Shown one piece after another: positions 53,062 through 61,934 of a stretch of 64,000 nt of DNA (the stretch's first letter is position 1; each line of letters starts with the position of its first letter). The notes beneath the pieces were generated by a model, which ran no database searches, was not told where the DNA came from, and was given only the letters and a program-made list of their open reading frames with translations. The position numbers and the translations under genes were made by a program. The stretch is from Microbacterium sp. 1.5R (lineage in GTDB: Bacteria > Actinomycetota > Actinomycetes > Actinomycetales > Microbacteriaceae), in the NCBI RefSeq assembly GCF_001889265.1, contig NZ_CP018151.1, positions 1,116,001 through 1,180,000 on the forward strand, given 5' to 3'.

Positions 53062-53616
53062 ATGGCTGAGAAGAGCACGTCCAAGAGCGCGTCCAAGACC
53101 GGCACCGCATCCAAGCGCGGAGCGAAGACGACGAGAAGGCAGAACGCCGAGAAGGGATTCACGGCGTCGCCCACCCTCGCCGCGAACCTGCAGCTCGTGC
53201 TGGTCGACCTGATCGAGCTCTCACTACAGGGCAAGCAGGCACACTGGAACGTCGTCGGACGCAACTTCCGGGACACCCACCGTCAGCTCGACGAGATCAT
53301 CGACGCCGCGCGCACGTTCAGCGACACGGTCGCTGAGCGGATGCGGGCACTGCACGCGGTGCCCGACGGACGCACGGACACGATCGCGGAATCGACCTCT
53401 CTTCCCGCGTTCCCGATGGGCGAGGTCTCGACGACCGACACGATCGACCTCATCACCGCGCGCCTCGAGGCGACGATCGGGACGATCCGCGACGTGCACG
53501 ATGCCGTCGACGAGGAAGACCCCACGTCGGCCGACATCCTGCACGCGGTGCTCGAGAGCCTGGAGCAGTTCGCGTGGATGGTGAGTGCCGAGAACCGCAC
53601 TCCCGCGACCAGCTGA
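53062..53616 (+). CDS. dps: Dps family DNA-binding ferritin-like protein
   Basis: 184 residues. Lysine/serine-rich N-terminal tail (1-30) that can bind DNA, then the four-helix ferritin-like core with the inter-subunit ferroxidase ligands in QGKQAHWNVVGRNFRDTHRQLDEIID (His, Asp, Glu). Protects DNA and stores iron under oxidative stress. RBS AGGAGG about six bases before ATG 53062. Confidence 0.93.
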   Translation: MAEKSTSKSASKTGTASKRGAKTTRRQNAEKGFTASPTLAANLQLVLVDLIELSLQGKQAHWNVVGRNFRDTHRQLDEIIDAARTFSDTVAERMRALHAVPDGRTDTIAESTSLPAFPMGEVSTTDTIDLITARLEATIGTIRDVHDAVDEEDPTSADILHAVLESLEQFAWMVSAENRTPATS

Positions 53617-53625
53617 GCTGACGTC

Positions 53626-54159
53626 TCACTCTCGTTCGTCCTCCCGCGTACGTTCGGCCTCTCGCCGGACCAGGCGCGGGAGGACGAGCCAGAGGAGGAG
53701 GACGGCGACCAGTGAGGAGACGAGCGCGATGAGCCCGGCGGCGCGATCGACGGTGAAGTCGATGATGAGGGTGGTCACACCGATCGTCAGCGCGGAGATC
53801 GCCACGAGGTCGATCTTCACGATCCGAGCGGCCACCCGGACGAGTTCGGGTTTGCGGCGGCGACCGAACAGCGCCCGGTGCATGCCCACCGGCGCGAGCG
53901 CCAGGATCGTCGCCAGCGCGGCGAGTGCCACCAGCACCACGTACAGATCCCTCTGGACCTCGTCCATGTCCTCGAAGCGGGGAGTGAAGGCGACGGCCAG
54001 CAGGAATCCGGTGAGGATCTGCGTACCGGTCTGCATCACTCGCAGCTCCTGCAGGAGCTCCTCCCAGTTGCGGTCGGCGCGCTCGTTCCGAGTCTCGTCG
54101 CGTCCGTCTCGTCGGTCGTCGAGCTCGCTCGACGGTGCAGATCGGTGGTCGGGTTCCAT
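53626..54159 (-). CDS. DUF6328 family membrane protein
   Basis: 177 residues. A charged N-terminus (DDRRDGRDETRNERADRNW), then the family signature EELLQELRVMQTGTQILTGFLLAVAF and four transmembrane helices with a C-terminal basic tail. Unknown function. ATG 54159 is the likely start. Convergent with dps, 9 bases between. Confidence 0.87.
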   Translation of the reverse strand: MEPDHRSAPSSELDDRRDGRDETRNERADRNWEELLQELRVMQTGTQILTGFLLAVAFTPRFEDMDEVQRDLYVVLVALAALATILALAPVGMHRALFGRRRKPELVRVAARIVKIDLVAISALTIGVTTLIIDFTVDRAAGLIALVSSLVAVLLLWLVLPRLVRREAERTREDERE

Positions 54160-54228
54160 GCAGTCAGTTTTGCGGCACCGCTCGGAGTCTGTCCAGACTC
54201 TTGCGCAGATGCACTCGAGGAGCAGGGG

Positions 54229-54450
54229 ATGACGCTTCCACCGATCCGCGAGTGGTGGCCCGGGCTGTCGCTCGAGGCGCGAGTCGAGGTGCTCGGAGAT
54301 ACCGCGCCGCACCTCGGCGAGCGAACGCGGGATGAGATCAGGACGATCACCGGGGCTGTGGTCGGCATGGCCGAGACGCTGTCCGACGACGATCTGGAGT
54401 ACGCCCGTTCCGAGGCCCGGTCGGAGATCGAGCAGGAGGACTCGGCCTGA
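54229..54450 (+). CDS. hypothetical small acidic protein
   Basis: 73 residues, soluble, helical: IREWWPGLSLEARVEVLGDTAPHLGERTRDEIRTITGAVVGMAETLSDDDLEYARSEARSEIEQ. No family recognised. Start ATG 54229 with GAGGAG about eight bases upstream; the frame is open farther upstream. Convergent with the acyltransferase gene (10 bases). Confidence 0.65.
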   Translation: MTLPPIREWWPGLSLEARVEVLGDTAPHLGERTRDEIRTITGAVVGMAETLSDDDLEYARSEARSEIEQEDSA

Positions 54451-54460
54451 GACGGCGTTG

Positions 54461-55042
54461 TCAGCTGTCGCCGTTCGCGTGCTCCTCGCGCAGCCGCGGC
54501 ACGGTGCGGCGTTCGGGACGGAGACCGGCCTTGTCTGCGTAGAACGCCCGGATCCTGTCCATGTCAGCGGCGACGTCCCCCGTCAGCTCGATCGTGGGGC
54601 CGAGTCCGGTGGTCATCGTGGTGCGGTCGACGAAACCGAGAGTCACCGGCATCCCGGTCTCTCGTGCGATCCGATAGAAGCCGGACTTCCAGTACTCTTT
54701 GCCCCCGCGAGTGCCGTCGGGCGTGATCACGAGGCCGAAGACGCCGCCGGAATGGACCTGCTCCACGACGTCGTTGACGACCCGCGCCGGGTCGGCGCGG
54801 TCGACGGCGATGCCGCCGAGACGACGCATGATCGGACCCCGCCACCCGCGGAACAGGCTGTTCTTGCCGAGCCAGTGCACCTCGATGCCCAGTCTCCACG
54901 CGATCGCCAGCATGAGCACGAAGTCCCAATTGGACGTGTGCGGCGCACCGATGAGGATGGTGGGTCTCTGAGGAGTGGCCTCGGCGGTGAGGGTCCAGCG
55001 GCTGACTGCCCAGAAGAAGCGGGCGAGGAGTCGTTTGAGCAC
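54461..55042 (-). CDS. lysophospholipid acyltransferase family protein (PlsC-like)
   Basis: 193 residues. PlsC motif I PHTSNWDF (HxxxxD), GIEVHWLGKNSLFRG (motif II) and TPDGTRGGKEYWKSGFYRIA (motif III). No signal anchor beyond a short N-terminal amphipathic helix (VLKRLLARFFWAVSRWTL). Acylates a lysophospholipid or related acceptor, identity unknown. GTG start 55042. Confidence 0.87.
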   Translation of the reverse strand: MLKRLLARFFWAVSRWTLTAEATPQRPTILIGAPHTSNWDFVLMLAIAWRLGIEVHWLGKNSLFRGWRGPIMRRLGGIAVDRADPARVVNDVVEQVHSGGVFGLVITPDGTRGGKEYWKSGFYRIARETGMPVTLGFVDRTTMTTGLGPTIELTGDVAADMDRIRAFYADKAGLRPERRTVPRLREEHANGDS

Positions 55043-55138
55043 TCGTCCACCGTAGGGCAGAACGTCCGATGATCAGCCGCCCCCCGGCCGCCGCCGCATT
55101 TCCGCGCCATGCCGTCGCCACAGGCGTACGATCGAATG

Positions 55139-55282
55139 ATGGCCAAGACACAGGACTCCGCCGAGCAGGACGCACCGACCGTGCTTCAGCCGCTGACCGG
55201 AACTCCGAACCTGCTTGATGACGACGCCGCCGGGTACTGCAGCGGCGGCGTCTGCCACTTCCCTGCGCCGAAGACGCAGTAG
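55139..55282 (+). CDS. 47-residue protein with a CSGGVC motif
   Basis: ATG 55139 lies six bases after TACGAT (55127-55132), leaderless; runs 48 codons to TAG 55280-55282. An acidic Gln/Thr N-terminal part is followed by GYCSGGVCHFPAP: two cysteines four residues apart with an adjacent His. I think a related tail occurs in small actinobacterial proteins, but I cannot name a family. A metal- or thiol-binding peptide is plausible. Convergent with the MFS gene. Confidence 0.65.
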   Translation: MAKTQDSAEQDAPTVLQPLTGTPNLLDDDAAGYCSGGVCHFPAPKTQ

Positions 55283-55308
55283 CAGGAGACGCCGCCGCAG
55301 CGGGACGA

Positions 55309-56787
55309 TCAGTGCCCGCCGTGCGCTCCGCCGGAGACATCGTCTGCCGGCTTGCGGACGAAGGGGCTCAGCGCCACCGCAGCCAGCGAGATGATCGCGG
55401 CGATGAGGAATGCCATGCGGGCACCCGGCGCACCGGCGACCGCCGTGGGGAGCCCTTCGGCTTCTCCGGCGTGCAGGATGGCGGAGTACGTCACCGTCAG
55501 CACCGCCACGCCCGCCGCGCCACCGACCTGCTGGAGGGTGTTCAGCACAGCGGAGCCGTGTGAGTACAGCGAACGCTGCAGCGACCCGAGCGACGCGGAG
55601 AACAACGGCGTGAACGACATCGCGAGTCCGACCGACATGGCCGCCTGCACGATGATGAGGACCCACCACACGGTGTGCTCGCCGACGGTCGAGTAGTAGA
55701 ACAGCGCGGCCGACACGAGGATCGTTCCGGGGATCAGCAGCGGGCGAGTGCCGCGTGCGTCGTACACCCGACCCATGATGGGGCCGAGCAGACCCATCAG
55801 CACCGAACCGGGAAGGAGGATGAGGCCGGACTCGAGGGCGTTGAGGCCGGCGACGTTCTGCAGGTACTGCGGCAGAAGGGTCAGCGTCCCGAACATCGAC
55901 AGCGCGAGGATCGTCATGATGACGACCGAGAACGTGAAGTTCGCCGAGCGGAACACGCGCAGGTCGAGCAGTGCGTCGTCGACCCGCTGCAGCACCAGCT
56001 GGCGCCACACGAACAGCGCGAGTGCGACGGCACCCACGACGAGAGCGACGACACCGGCGGTCTCGCCGGATCCGCCTTCGCCGCCGAACTGGCTGAGACC
56101 GAAGACGATGCCGCCGAATCCGAGAGCGGCGAGCGGGATGGAGACGACATCGAGGGGGACCACGCGGGTCTCACCCAGGTTGGTCATCCACTTGACGCCG
56201 ATGAGCAGCGAAACGAGCGCGATGGGCAGGATGATCGCGAACAGCGCACGCCAGTGGAGCGTCTCGAGGACCGCACCGGCGAGCGTCGGTCCGATCGCGG
56301 GAGCGAGCGAGATGACGAGTCCGACGCGCCCCATCATGCGTCCGCGCGACTGGGCGGGGACGACGTTCATGATGGTGGTCATGAGGAGCGGCATCATGAT
56401 GCCCGTGCCGGCGGCCTGGATGACGCGGCCGGCGAGGAGGATCTCGAATCCGGGCGCCACGAGGGCGACCAGGGTTCCGAGCGAGAACGAGATCATCGCG
56501 GCGATGAAGACCTGACGGGTCGTGAAGCGCTGCAGGATGAACCCGGTCGTCGGGATGACGACCGCCATGGTGAGCATGAATGCGCTCGTCAGCCACTGGC
56601 CGAGCTCGGGCGGGATGCCCAGATCGACGTTCAGATGGGGGATCGCGATGCCCATCGTGGTCTCGTTGAGGATCGCGACGAACGCGGCGACGAGCAGGAG
56701 CCAAATCACGCGCATGTCGCTGCGGGCGATCTCGCCGCTGCGCGCGGGAGGGGGCGTGGTGATCGACCCGGTGTCGACGGCAGACAT
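55309..56787 (-). CDS. DHA2 family MFS drug exporter
   Basis: 492 residues, 14 transmembrane helices. First helix LLLVAAFVAILNETTMGIAIPHLN (motif D1), WLTSAFMLTMAVVIPTTGFILQRF (motif A region), GRVIQAAGTGIMMPLLMT (motif B), RGRMMGRVGLVISLAPAIGPTLAG (motif C, GPxLAG), typical of EmrB/QacA-type proton antiporters. Substrate unknown. RBS GGAGG before ATG 56787; -10 TACGCT on the minus strand near 56848. Confidence 0.92.
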   Translation of the reverse strand: MSAVDTGSITTPPPARSGEIARSDMRVIWLLLVAAFVAILNETTMGIAIPHLNVDLGIPPELGQWLTSAFMLTMAVVIPTTGFILQRFTTRQVFIAAMISFSLGTLVALVAPGFEILLAGRVIQAAGTGIMMPLLMTTIMNVVPAQSRGRMMGRVGLVISLAPAIGPTLAGAVLETLHWRALFAIILPIALVSLLIGVKWMTNLGETRVVPLDVVSIPLAALGFGGIVFGLSQFGGEGGSGETAGVVALVVGAVALALFVWRQLVLQRVDDALLDLRVFRSANFTFSVVIMTILALSMFGTLTLLPQYLQNVAGLNALESGLILLPGSVLMGLLGPIMGRVYDARGTRPLLIPGTILVSAALFYYSTVGEHTVWWVLIIVQAAMSVGLAMSFTPLFSASLGSLQRSLYSHGSAVLNTLQQVGGAAGVAVLTVTYSAILHAGEAEGLPTAVAGAPGARMAFLIAAIISLAAVALSPFVRKPADDVSGGAHGGH

Positions 56788-56958
56788 ACGGCCTCCAAGG
56801 CACTGAAGAGAGGGGGAGATCGCGCGAGTGCGCGGGGACCACTCAGCGTAACCACAGGTTCGGACATTTCATTCCGGATCCCTCTGAATCCGCTCTCAGC
56901 GGACGGACGCCCGCGCTGAGCGCGTCCCGGGGTCATGCGTGCTGACTACGCTGGCGAC

Positions 56959-59004
56959 ATGAGCATGGGTGGTGGACGCGGGGGATTCCGCGGTGTGGAC
57001 GAGAGCGCACAGCGTCGGCTCAACGCCGAGGCACCGCGCATCAGCGGGCTCGGATCCAGGGTGATCGCGCTGTTCCGTCCGTACCGCTGGCGCATCTTCT
57101 GGACCGGCGTATTGGTTGTGATCGGCGCCGCCATCGCCGTGATCCCGCCGCTGATCGTGCAGCGGATCTTCGACGACGCGCTCTTCCCCGTCGACGGCGG
57201 TGGCCCCCAGCTGCAGCTCCTGATCTGGCTGGTCTCGGCGATGGTCGGGCTCTTCCTCCTCTCCGCCGTCCTCGGCGTCGCGCAGACCTGGCTGACCTCG
57301 ACCGTCGGCAACAGCGTCACGGGCGACCTGCGGGTCCGGCTGTTCGAGCATCTGCAGGCCATGGAGCTCGGATTCTTCACCCGGACGAAGACCGGCGTCA
57401 TCCAGTCGCGTCTGCAGAACGACGTCGGCGGCGTCTCGGGCGTCCTGACCAACACCGTGACCAGCATCCTCGGCAATGTCGTGACGGTCATCGCCTCCCT
57501 CGTCGCGATGATCCTGATCGATTGGCGGCTCACGCTGATCGCTGTCGTGCTCATGCCGTTCCTCATCATCGTGCAGCGACGCGTGGGGCAGGTCCGTGCG
57601 CGCATCGCCGGCGAGACCCAGGAGTCGCTGTCCGAGCTCACCTCCATCACGCAGGAGACTCTGAGCGTGTCGGGGATGCTCCTGTCGAAGGCGTTCAACC
57701 GACAGCGCACCGAATCGCAGCGGTACCAGGCCGAGAACCGCAACCAGGTGAGGCTGCAGGTACGGCGGGCGATGAGCGGGCAGGGCTTCTTCGCGGTCGT
57801 CCAGGTGCTGATGGCGAGCGTCCCCGCGGTCATCTACCTCGTCTCGGGCTACCTGATCGCCGGCGGCACCGGCGCGATCACCGCGGGAACCGTCGTCGCC
57901 TTCACGACCGTCCAGGCCCGTCTGCTGCAGCCGCTGATGGGCCTCATGCGGGTGTCGCTCGACCTCCAGACGTCGTCTGCGCTGTTCGCGCGCATCTTCG
58001 AGTACCTCGACCTGGTGCCCGAGATCCAGGACGCCCCGGATGCGATCACGGTCGCTGAAGCGCCGGGGCCACGGGGACGGATCGAGTTCGCCGACGTCGT
58101 CTTCCGCTATCCGGACGCGGCACCCGATGTTCGCCCCACCCTGCAGGGCGTATCCTTCGTGGCCGAGCCCGGTCAGCACGTCGCATTCGTCGGTCCCTCG
58201 GGTGCGGGCAAGACGACGGTGCTGTATCTGGCGCCGAGACTGTACGAGGCGCATGCCGGCGCGGTGCTGTTCGCGGGAGCGGACGTGAAGACCCTCACGC
58301 AGGAGTCGATCATCGACCAGGTCGGCATCGTCTCGCAGGAGACGTACCTGTTCCACGCGACGATCCGCGAGAACCTGCTGTACGCCAGACCCGACGCGAC
58401 GGACGAGGAGATGATCGCCGCCTGCACCGCAGCAAACATCCATCACATCATCAGCGGGTTCGAAGACGGCTATGACACCGTGGTCGGAGAACGGGGATAC
58501 CGTCTCTCGGGCGGTGAGAAGCAGCGCATCGCGATCGCCCGAGTGCTGTTGAAGGATCCGCCCGTGCTGCTGCTCGACGAAGCGACGTCCGCTCTCGACA
58601 CGGTGTCGGAGCGCGTCGTGCAGGAGGCGTTGGACGAAGCGGCCAAGGGGCGCACGACGCTGACGATCGCGCATCGACTCTCGACGATCATGGGTGCCGA
58701 CGTCATCCATGTCGTCGAAGCCGGCCTGATCGTGGAGTCGGGCACTCACGCCGAGCTCCTCGCGCGGGGCGGCCTCTATGCCGAGCTCGCCGCGCAGCAG
58801 GTGGCCGCTTCGCGAGTGCTCGATACGGAGAGGGCCGTCGAGACGGCCGTCTCGGGAGGCGTGCGCGCCGCCCTCGCCCACCGTCGGGCCGACCGGGCTC
58901 CGGAGGATTCCGCCGGGGCCGATGCGGTCGACGCGCTCACCGCTCCGGTTCCGCTGCTCGACGTGTCCCGTGCCGACGAGCGGGTCTACCCGGCCGAGGG
59001 GTGA
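56959..59004 (+). CDS. ABC transporter, fused permease and ATPase
   Basis: Half-size exporter, 681 residues, homo- or heterodimer. Six-helix ABC membrane domain (about 38-330) after a glycine-rich N-terminus, then the ATPase: Walker A GPSGAGKTT, Q-loop VSQETYLF, signature YRLSGGEKQRIAIAR, Walker B VLLLDEATSALD, switch His in IAHRLSTI. The C-terminal ~85 residues are a variable tail. Type IV exporter, possibly for drug or lipid. ATG 56959 is six bases after TACGCT (56947-56952): leaderless. Divergent from the MFS exporter. Confidence 0.94.
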   Translation: MSMGGGRGGFRGVDESAQRRLNAEAPRISGLGSRVIALFRPYRWRIFWTGVLVVIGAAIAVIPPLIVQRIFDDALFPVDGGGPQLQLLIWLVSAMVGLFLLSAVLGVAQTWLTSTVGNSVTGDLRVRLFEHLQAMELGFFTRTKTGVIQSRLQNDVGGVSGVLTNTVTSILGNVVTVIASLVAMILIDWRLTLIAVVLMPFLIIVQRRVGQVRARIAGETQESLSELTSITQETLSVSGMLLSKAFNRQRTESQRYQAENRNQVRLQVRRAMSGQGFFAVVQVLMASVPAVIYLVSGYLIAGGTGAITAGTVVAFTTVQARLLQPLMGLMRVSLDLQTSSALFARIFEYLDLVPEIQDAPDAITVAEAPGPRGRIEFADVVFRYPDAAPDVRPTLQGVSFVAEPGQHVAFVGPSGAGKTTVLYLAPRLYEAHAGAVLFAGADVKTLTQESIIDQVGIVSQETYLFHATIRENLLYARPDATDEEMIAACTAANIHHIISGFEDGYDTVVGERGYRLSGGEKQRIAIARVLLKDPPVLLLDEATSALDTVSERVVQEALDEAAKGRTTLTIAHRLSTIMGADVIHVVEAGLIVESGTHAELLARGGLYAELAAQQVAASRVLDTERAVETAVSGGVRAALAHRRADRAPEDSAGADAVDALTAPVPLLDVSRADERVYPAEG

Positions 59005-59011
59005 GACGTGC

Positions 59012-59785
59012 TCAGTGCACCGACAGGCCGCCGTCGATGAACAGCGACTGCCCGGTGACGTAGCTCGAGCCGGCGCCGGCGAGGAACACGGCCGCGGCCG
59101 CGAAATCCGACGGCAGTCCGTTGCGTCCGATCATGGTCCGTGCGGCGAGGGCGGCGATCTGCTCGGGGTCCTCCTGCAGCCGGGCGTTGAGCGGGGTGAG
59201 CACGAACCCGGGGACGAGACTGTTGCTCGTGACTCCGGTGCCTCCCCATGCCTCGGCCTCCGAGCGCATCAGCGACTCCACGGCTCCCTTCGAGGCGCCG
59301 TAGACGCCGCTGCCGACGAACGCGCGGTGCGCCTGCTGTGAGCTGATGTGGATCAGGCGCCCGTAGCCCCGCTCGGCCATGCCGGTGGCATAGCGCTGGC
59401 CGAGCAGGAAAGGGGCGAGCGCATTCACGGTCATCGTCGCGTCCCAGTCGTCCTCGGTGATCTCGGAGAACGGCGGGCGGATGTTGATCCCTGCGGAGTT
59501 CACCAGGATGTCCGGCTCGCCGAACGGCGCGACGGCCGCTTCAGCGAGGGCTCGGATTCCCTCCCGCGTGCCGAGGTCTCCGACGACTCCTGCCGCCCGG
59601 CATCCGGCGCGGGTGAGCTCCGCCACGGTCTCGGCAATCCGCGCTTCACCGCGCGCCACGATCACGGTCGAGGCGCCTGCGCTCGCGAGTGCCGTCGCGA
59701 TGCCGCGTCCGATGCCCGAGCTGCCACCGGTGACGACGGCGGTGCGCCCCTCGAGCGAGAAGAGGTCGGCGAGGTACTGGTTCAT
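59012..59785 (-). CDS. SDR family oxidoreductase
   Basis: 257 residues. Classical SDR: TGGSSGIGRG NAD(P) loop, NSAGIN (NNAG site), catalytic Ser/Tyr/Lys in ISSQQAHRAFVGSGVYGASKGAV, and SLVPGFVLTPLN. Typical of 3-oxoacyl-ACP reductase- or gluconate 5-dehydrogenase-like enzymes; substrate unknown. ATG 59785 is 20 bases after the glycosyltransferase stop, so probably the same transcript. Convergent with the ABC exporter. Confidence 0.88.
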   Translation of the reverse strand: MNQYLADLFSLEGRTAVVTGGSSGIGRGIATALASAGASTVIVARGEARIAETVAELTRAGCRAAGVVGDLGTREGIRALAEAAVAPFGEPDILVNSAGINIRPPFSEITEDDWDATMTVNALAPFLLGQRYATGMAERGYGRLIHISSQQAHRAFVGSGVYGASKGAVESLMRSEAEAWGGTGVTSNSLVPGFVLTPLNARLQEDPEQIAALAARTMIGRNGLPSDFAAAAVFLAGAGSSYVTGQSLFIDGGLSVH

Positions 59786-59805
59786 CGGTCTCCAGAGTGC
59801 GGGTC

Positions 59806-60753
59806 TCACCACGCCAGCGCGGCGGTGAGGGCGGGATCGGGGCGGGCGGCGGCGTGCTCGGGGAGTGCTTCGATCTCGGCGACGAACGCGTCGACCTCGT
59901 CTGAGTAGTCCGGTTCGGTGTGCGTGCGCGCGATCTCGAGCAGCGGCGGAATGTCCATGGCCAGGATCAGCTCGAGACGGGCGGTGACGGCGGCCTGTGC
60001 CCCCGCCTCGTGCAGCACGCGGATTCCTCCGCGCAGAGCCGTGAGATAGTCGCGCAGCACGGGGAGCTTCGCACGCCCCTGCGTGATCGAGGTGCCGTCC
60101 GCGCGCAGGCGCCAGCGCACCACGGTGTCGGGGATGACATCGAAGCTGCGCGCCCGTGTGTACATCAGCTGGGCGACCACCTGATCCTCGTAGGCGACGC
60201 CCTCGGGGAACCTCAAGTCGTTCCAGAACTCGGTGCGGCTGACCTTCGACCAAGCCACGATGTTCGCGCTCGCTCGAGGGTGCTCCGCGATCGTGGTGGC
60301 GAGTCGTTCGGGCGACGTCGCTGCCGACACCCACGGCTGCACGCGCCCCGCGACGTAGCGCTCGCCGTCGAAGCGCGACCGCACGTAGGCGCCGGCGACG
60401 AAATCGCTGCCGGTCTCGGCGAGCGTCCCCACGAGTCGTTCGAGGGCAGAGGGCGTGAGTTCGTCGTCTCCGTCGAGGAAGCCGATCAGGGGAGTGTCGA
60501 CGAGGTCGATGCCGGCGTTCCGCGCGGCACCCAGGCCGCGGGACGCCTCGTGCTGCACCGCCCGGAACCGAGGATCCGATGCGGCTGCCGCGGCGAAGAT
60601 CTCCGCCGTGTCGTCTGTGGATCCGTCGTCGATGAGGATCGCGTTCCACCGCGTCTCGGTCTGCGAGCGCAGCGACTCGAGTGCGGCAGGAGCGAAGGCG
60701 CCGATGTCGCGGCCGGGGACGATCAGGGTCACGATCGGGGCGGAGGCGGTCAC
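59806..60753 (-). CDS. family 2 glycosyltransferase
   Basis: 315 residues. GT-A fold: VTLIVPGRDIGAFAPAALESLRSQT, then AILIDDGSTDDT, GLGAARNAGIDL and FLDGDDELTP (DxD metal site), and a C-terminal region with EDQVVAQLMYTRA (acceptor-side acid). Transfers a sugar to a wall or polysaccharide acceptor; the donor is unknown. GTG start 60753. Only 36 bases after the nifS-like stop, so it may share the nad operon transcript. Confidence 0.87.
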   Translation of the reverse strand: MTASAPIVTLIVPGRDIGAFAPAALESLRSQTETRWNAILIDDGSTDDTAEIFAAAAASDPRFRAVQHEASRGLGAARNAGIDLVDTPLIGFLDGDDELTPSALERLVGTLAETGSDFVAGAYVRSRFDGERYVAGRVQPWVSAATSPERLATTIAEHPRASANIVAWSKVSRTEFWNDLRFPEGVAYEDQVVAQLMYTRARSFDVIPDTVVRWRLRADGTSITQGRAKLPVLRDYLTALRGGIRVLHEAGAQAAVTARLELILAMDIPPLLEIARTHTEPDYSDEVDAFVAEIEALPEHAAARPDPALTAALAW

Positions 60754-60789
60754 GAGCCGAGTCTATGGCCGGCCGGTCGGGCTCGTCGT

Positions 60790-61929
60790 TCAGGGGTGGG
60801 TGACCGCGCGCACCGATTCGGCGACCAGCCCGGCGAGCCGTTCGGCCAGGTCGTGCGGGAGCGCCTCGCGTCCGAAGGTGAACCGCACAGAGGTCTGCGC
60901 GACCGCGGGGGAGATCCCGCATGCGAGAAGCACATGCGAGGGCTCGTCGCTTCCGGCGGCGCAGGCAGAACCGCTCGACGACACCACGCCCCGACGCTCG
61001 AGCTCGAGCAGGACAGCCTCCCCGCTGACTCCGGCGAACGTGAAGCTCGCTGTGCCGGGCAGCCGTGTCACGGGGTCGCCGGTGAGGGCCGCCTGCGGCA
61101 CGAGTGCGTGCACCGCGGCGATGAAGCGCCCCGTCGACTCAGCGACCCGGGCGCTCGCCTCCTCGCGCTCCGCGTCGGCGAGCTCCAGCGCTGTCGCGAG
61201 GGCCACCGCGCCGGCGACGTTCTCGGTGCCCGAACGGCGTCCTCGTTCCTGGCCGCCCCCGTGCATGAGCGGCTCGAGCGCGACGCGCCCTCGCACGGCG
61301 AGCGCTCCGACCCCCTTCGGAGCTCCGAGCTTGTGCCCGGCGATCGCGACGGCATCCGCTCCGAGGCCGCTGAGCGGCAGCCACCCCGCAGACTGCACGG
61401 CGTCGACATGCACCGGGACGCCTGCCTCCCTCGCGGCTGCTGCGAGGGAGGCGACGTCCTGGACCGTGCCGATCTCGTTGTTGGCGTGTCCGAAGGCGAC
61501 CAGTGCGGTGTCATCGCGCAGGGCCTGCGTCAGAGCGGCGACGGAGATCCTGCCGAGGCCGTCGACGGGGATCGGCGTCACCTCGACGTCGTGGAAGCGC
61601 CGCAGGTGGTCGGCGGATTCGAGGATCGACTCGTGCTCGATCGGCGAGACGACCAGATGCCGGCGACCGCGTGCGAGGGCTGCCAGCACGATGCCCTTCA
61701 CCGCGAGATTGTTCGATTCCGTTCCACCGGATGTGAAGATTACATCGCCCGCGCGCATGCCCAGCACTCGGGCCACCCGCGACCGTGCGTCGTCGAGTGC
61801 GCTCGCCGCGGCCTCACCGTACGTGTGGTGGCTCGACGGATTGCCGAAGACCCCGGTCAGGAACGGGCGCATGGCCTCGACGACCTCCGGTCGCACCGGA
61901 GCCGTTGCGGCGTGATCGAGATAGAGCAT
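60790..61929 (-). CDS. cysteine desulfurase (NifS/IscS-like) of the NAD operon
   Basis: PLP enzyme taking sulfur from cysteine for Fe-S assembly. 379 residues. MLYLDHAATAPVRPEV opening, TSGGTESNN, PVHVDAVQSAG, PLP lysine in IAGHKLGAPKG, and the mobile loop SSGSACAAGSDEPSHVL with the catalytic cysteine. ATG 61929 follows the nadC stop by five bases. Being in the nad operon, it probably feeds the 4Fe-4S cluster of quinolinate synthase NadA (gene not in the window). Confidence 0.92.
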   Translation of the reverse strand: MLYLDHAATAPVRPEVVEAMRPFLTGVFGNPSSHHTYGEAAASALDDARSRVARVLGMRAGDVIFTSGGTESNNLAVKGIVLAALARGRRHLVVSPIEHESILESADHLRRFHDVEVTPIPVDGLGRISVAALTQALRDDTALVAFGHANNEIGTVQDVASLAAAAREAGVPVHVDAVQSAGWLPLSGLGADAVAIAGHKLGAPKGVGALAVRGRVALEPLMHGGGQERGRRSGTENVAGAVALATALELADAEREEASARVAESTGRFIAAVHALVPQAALTGDPVTRLPGTASFTFAGVSGEAVLLELERRGVVSSSGSACAAGSDEPSHVLLACGISPAVAQTSVRFTFGREALPHDLAERLAGLVAESVRAVTHP

Positions 61930-61934
61930 CCCCG

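Noticed and set aside
56896..58881. 661-codon minus-strand frame opposite the ABC exporter
   Set aside because: Shadow frame; the plus strand has complete ABC motifs.
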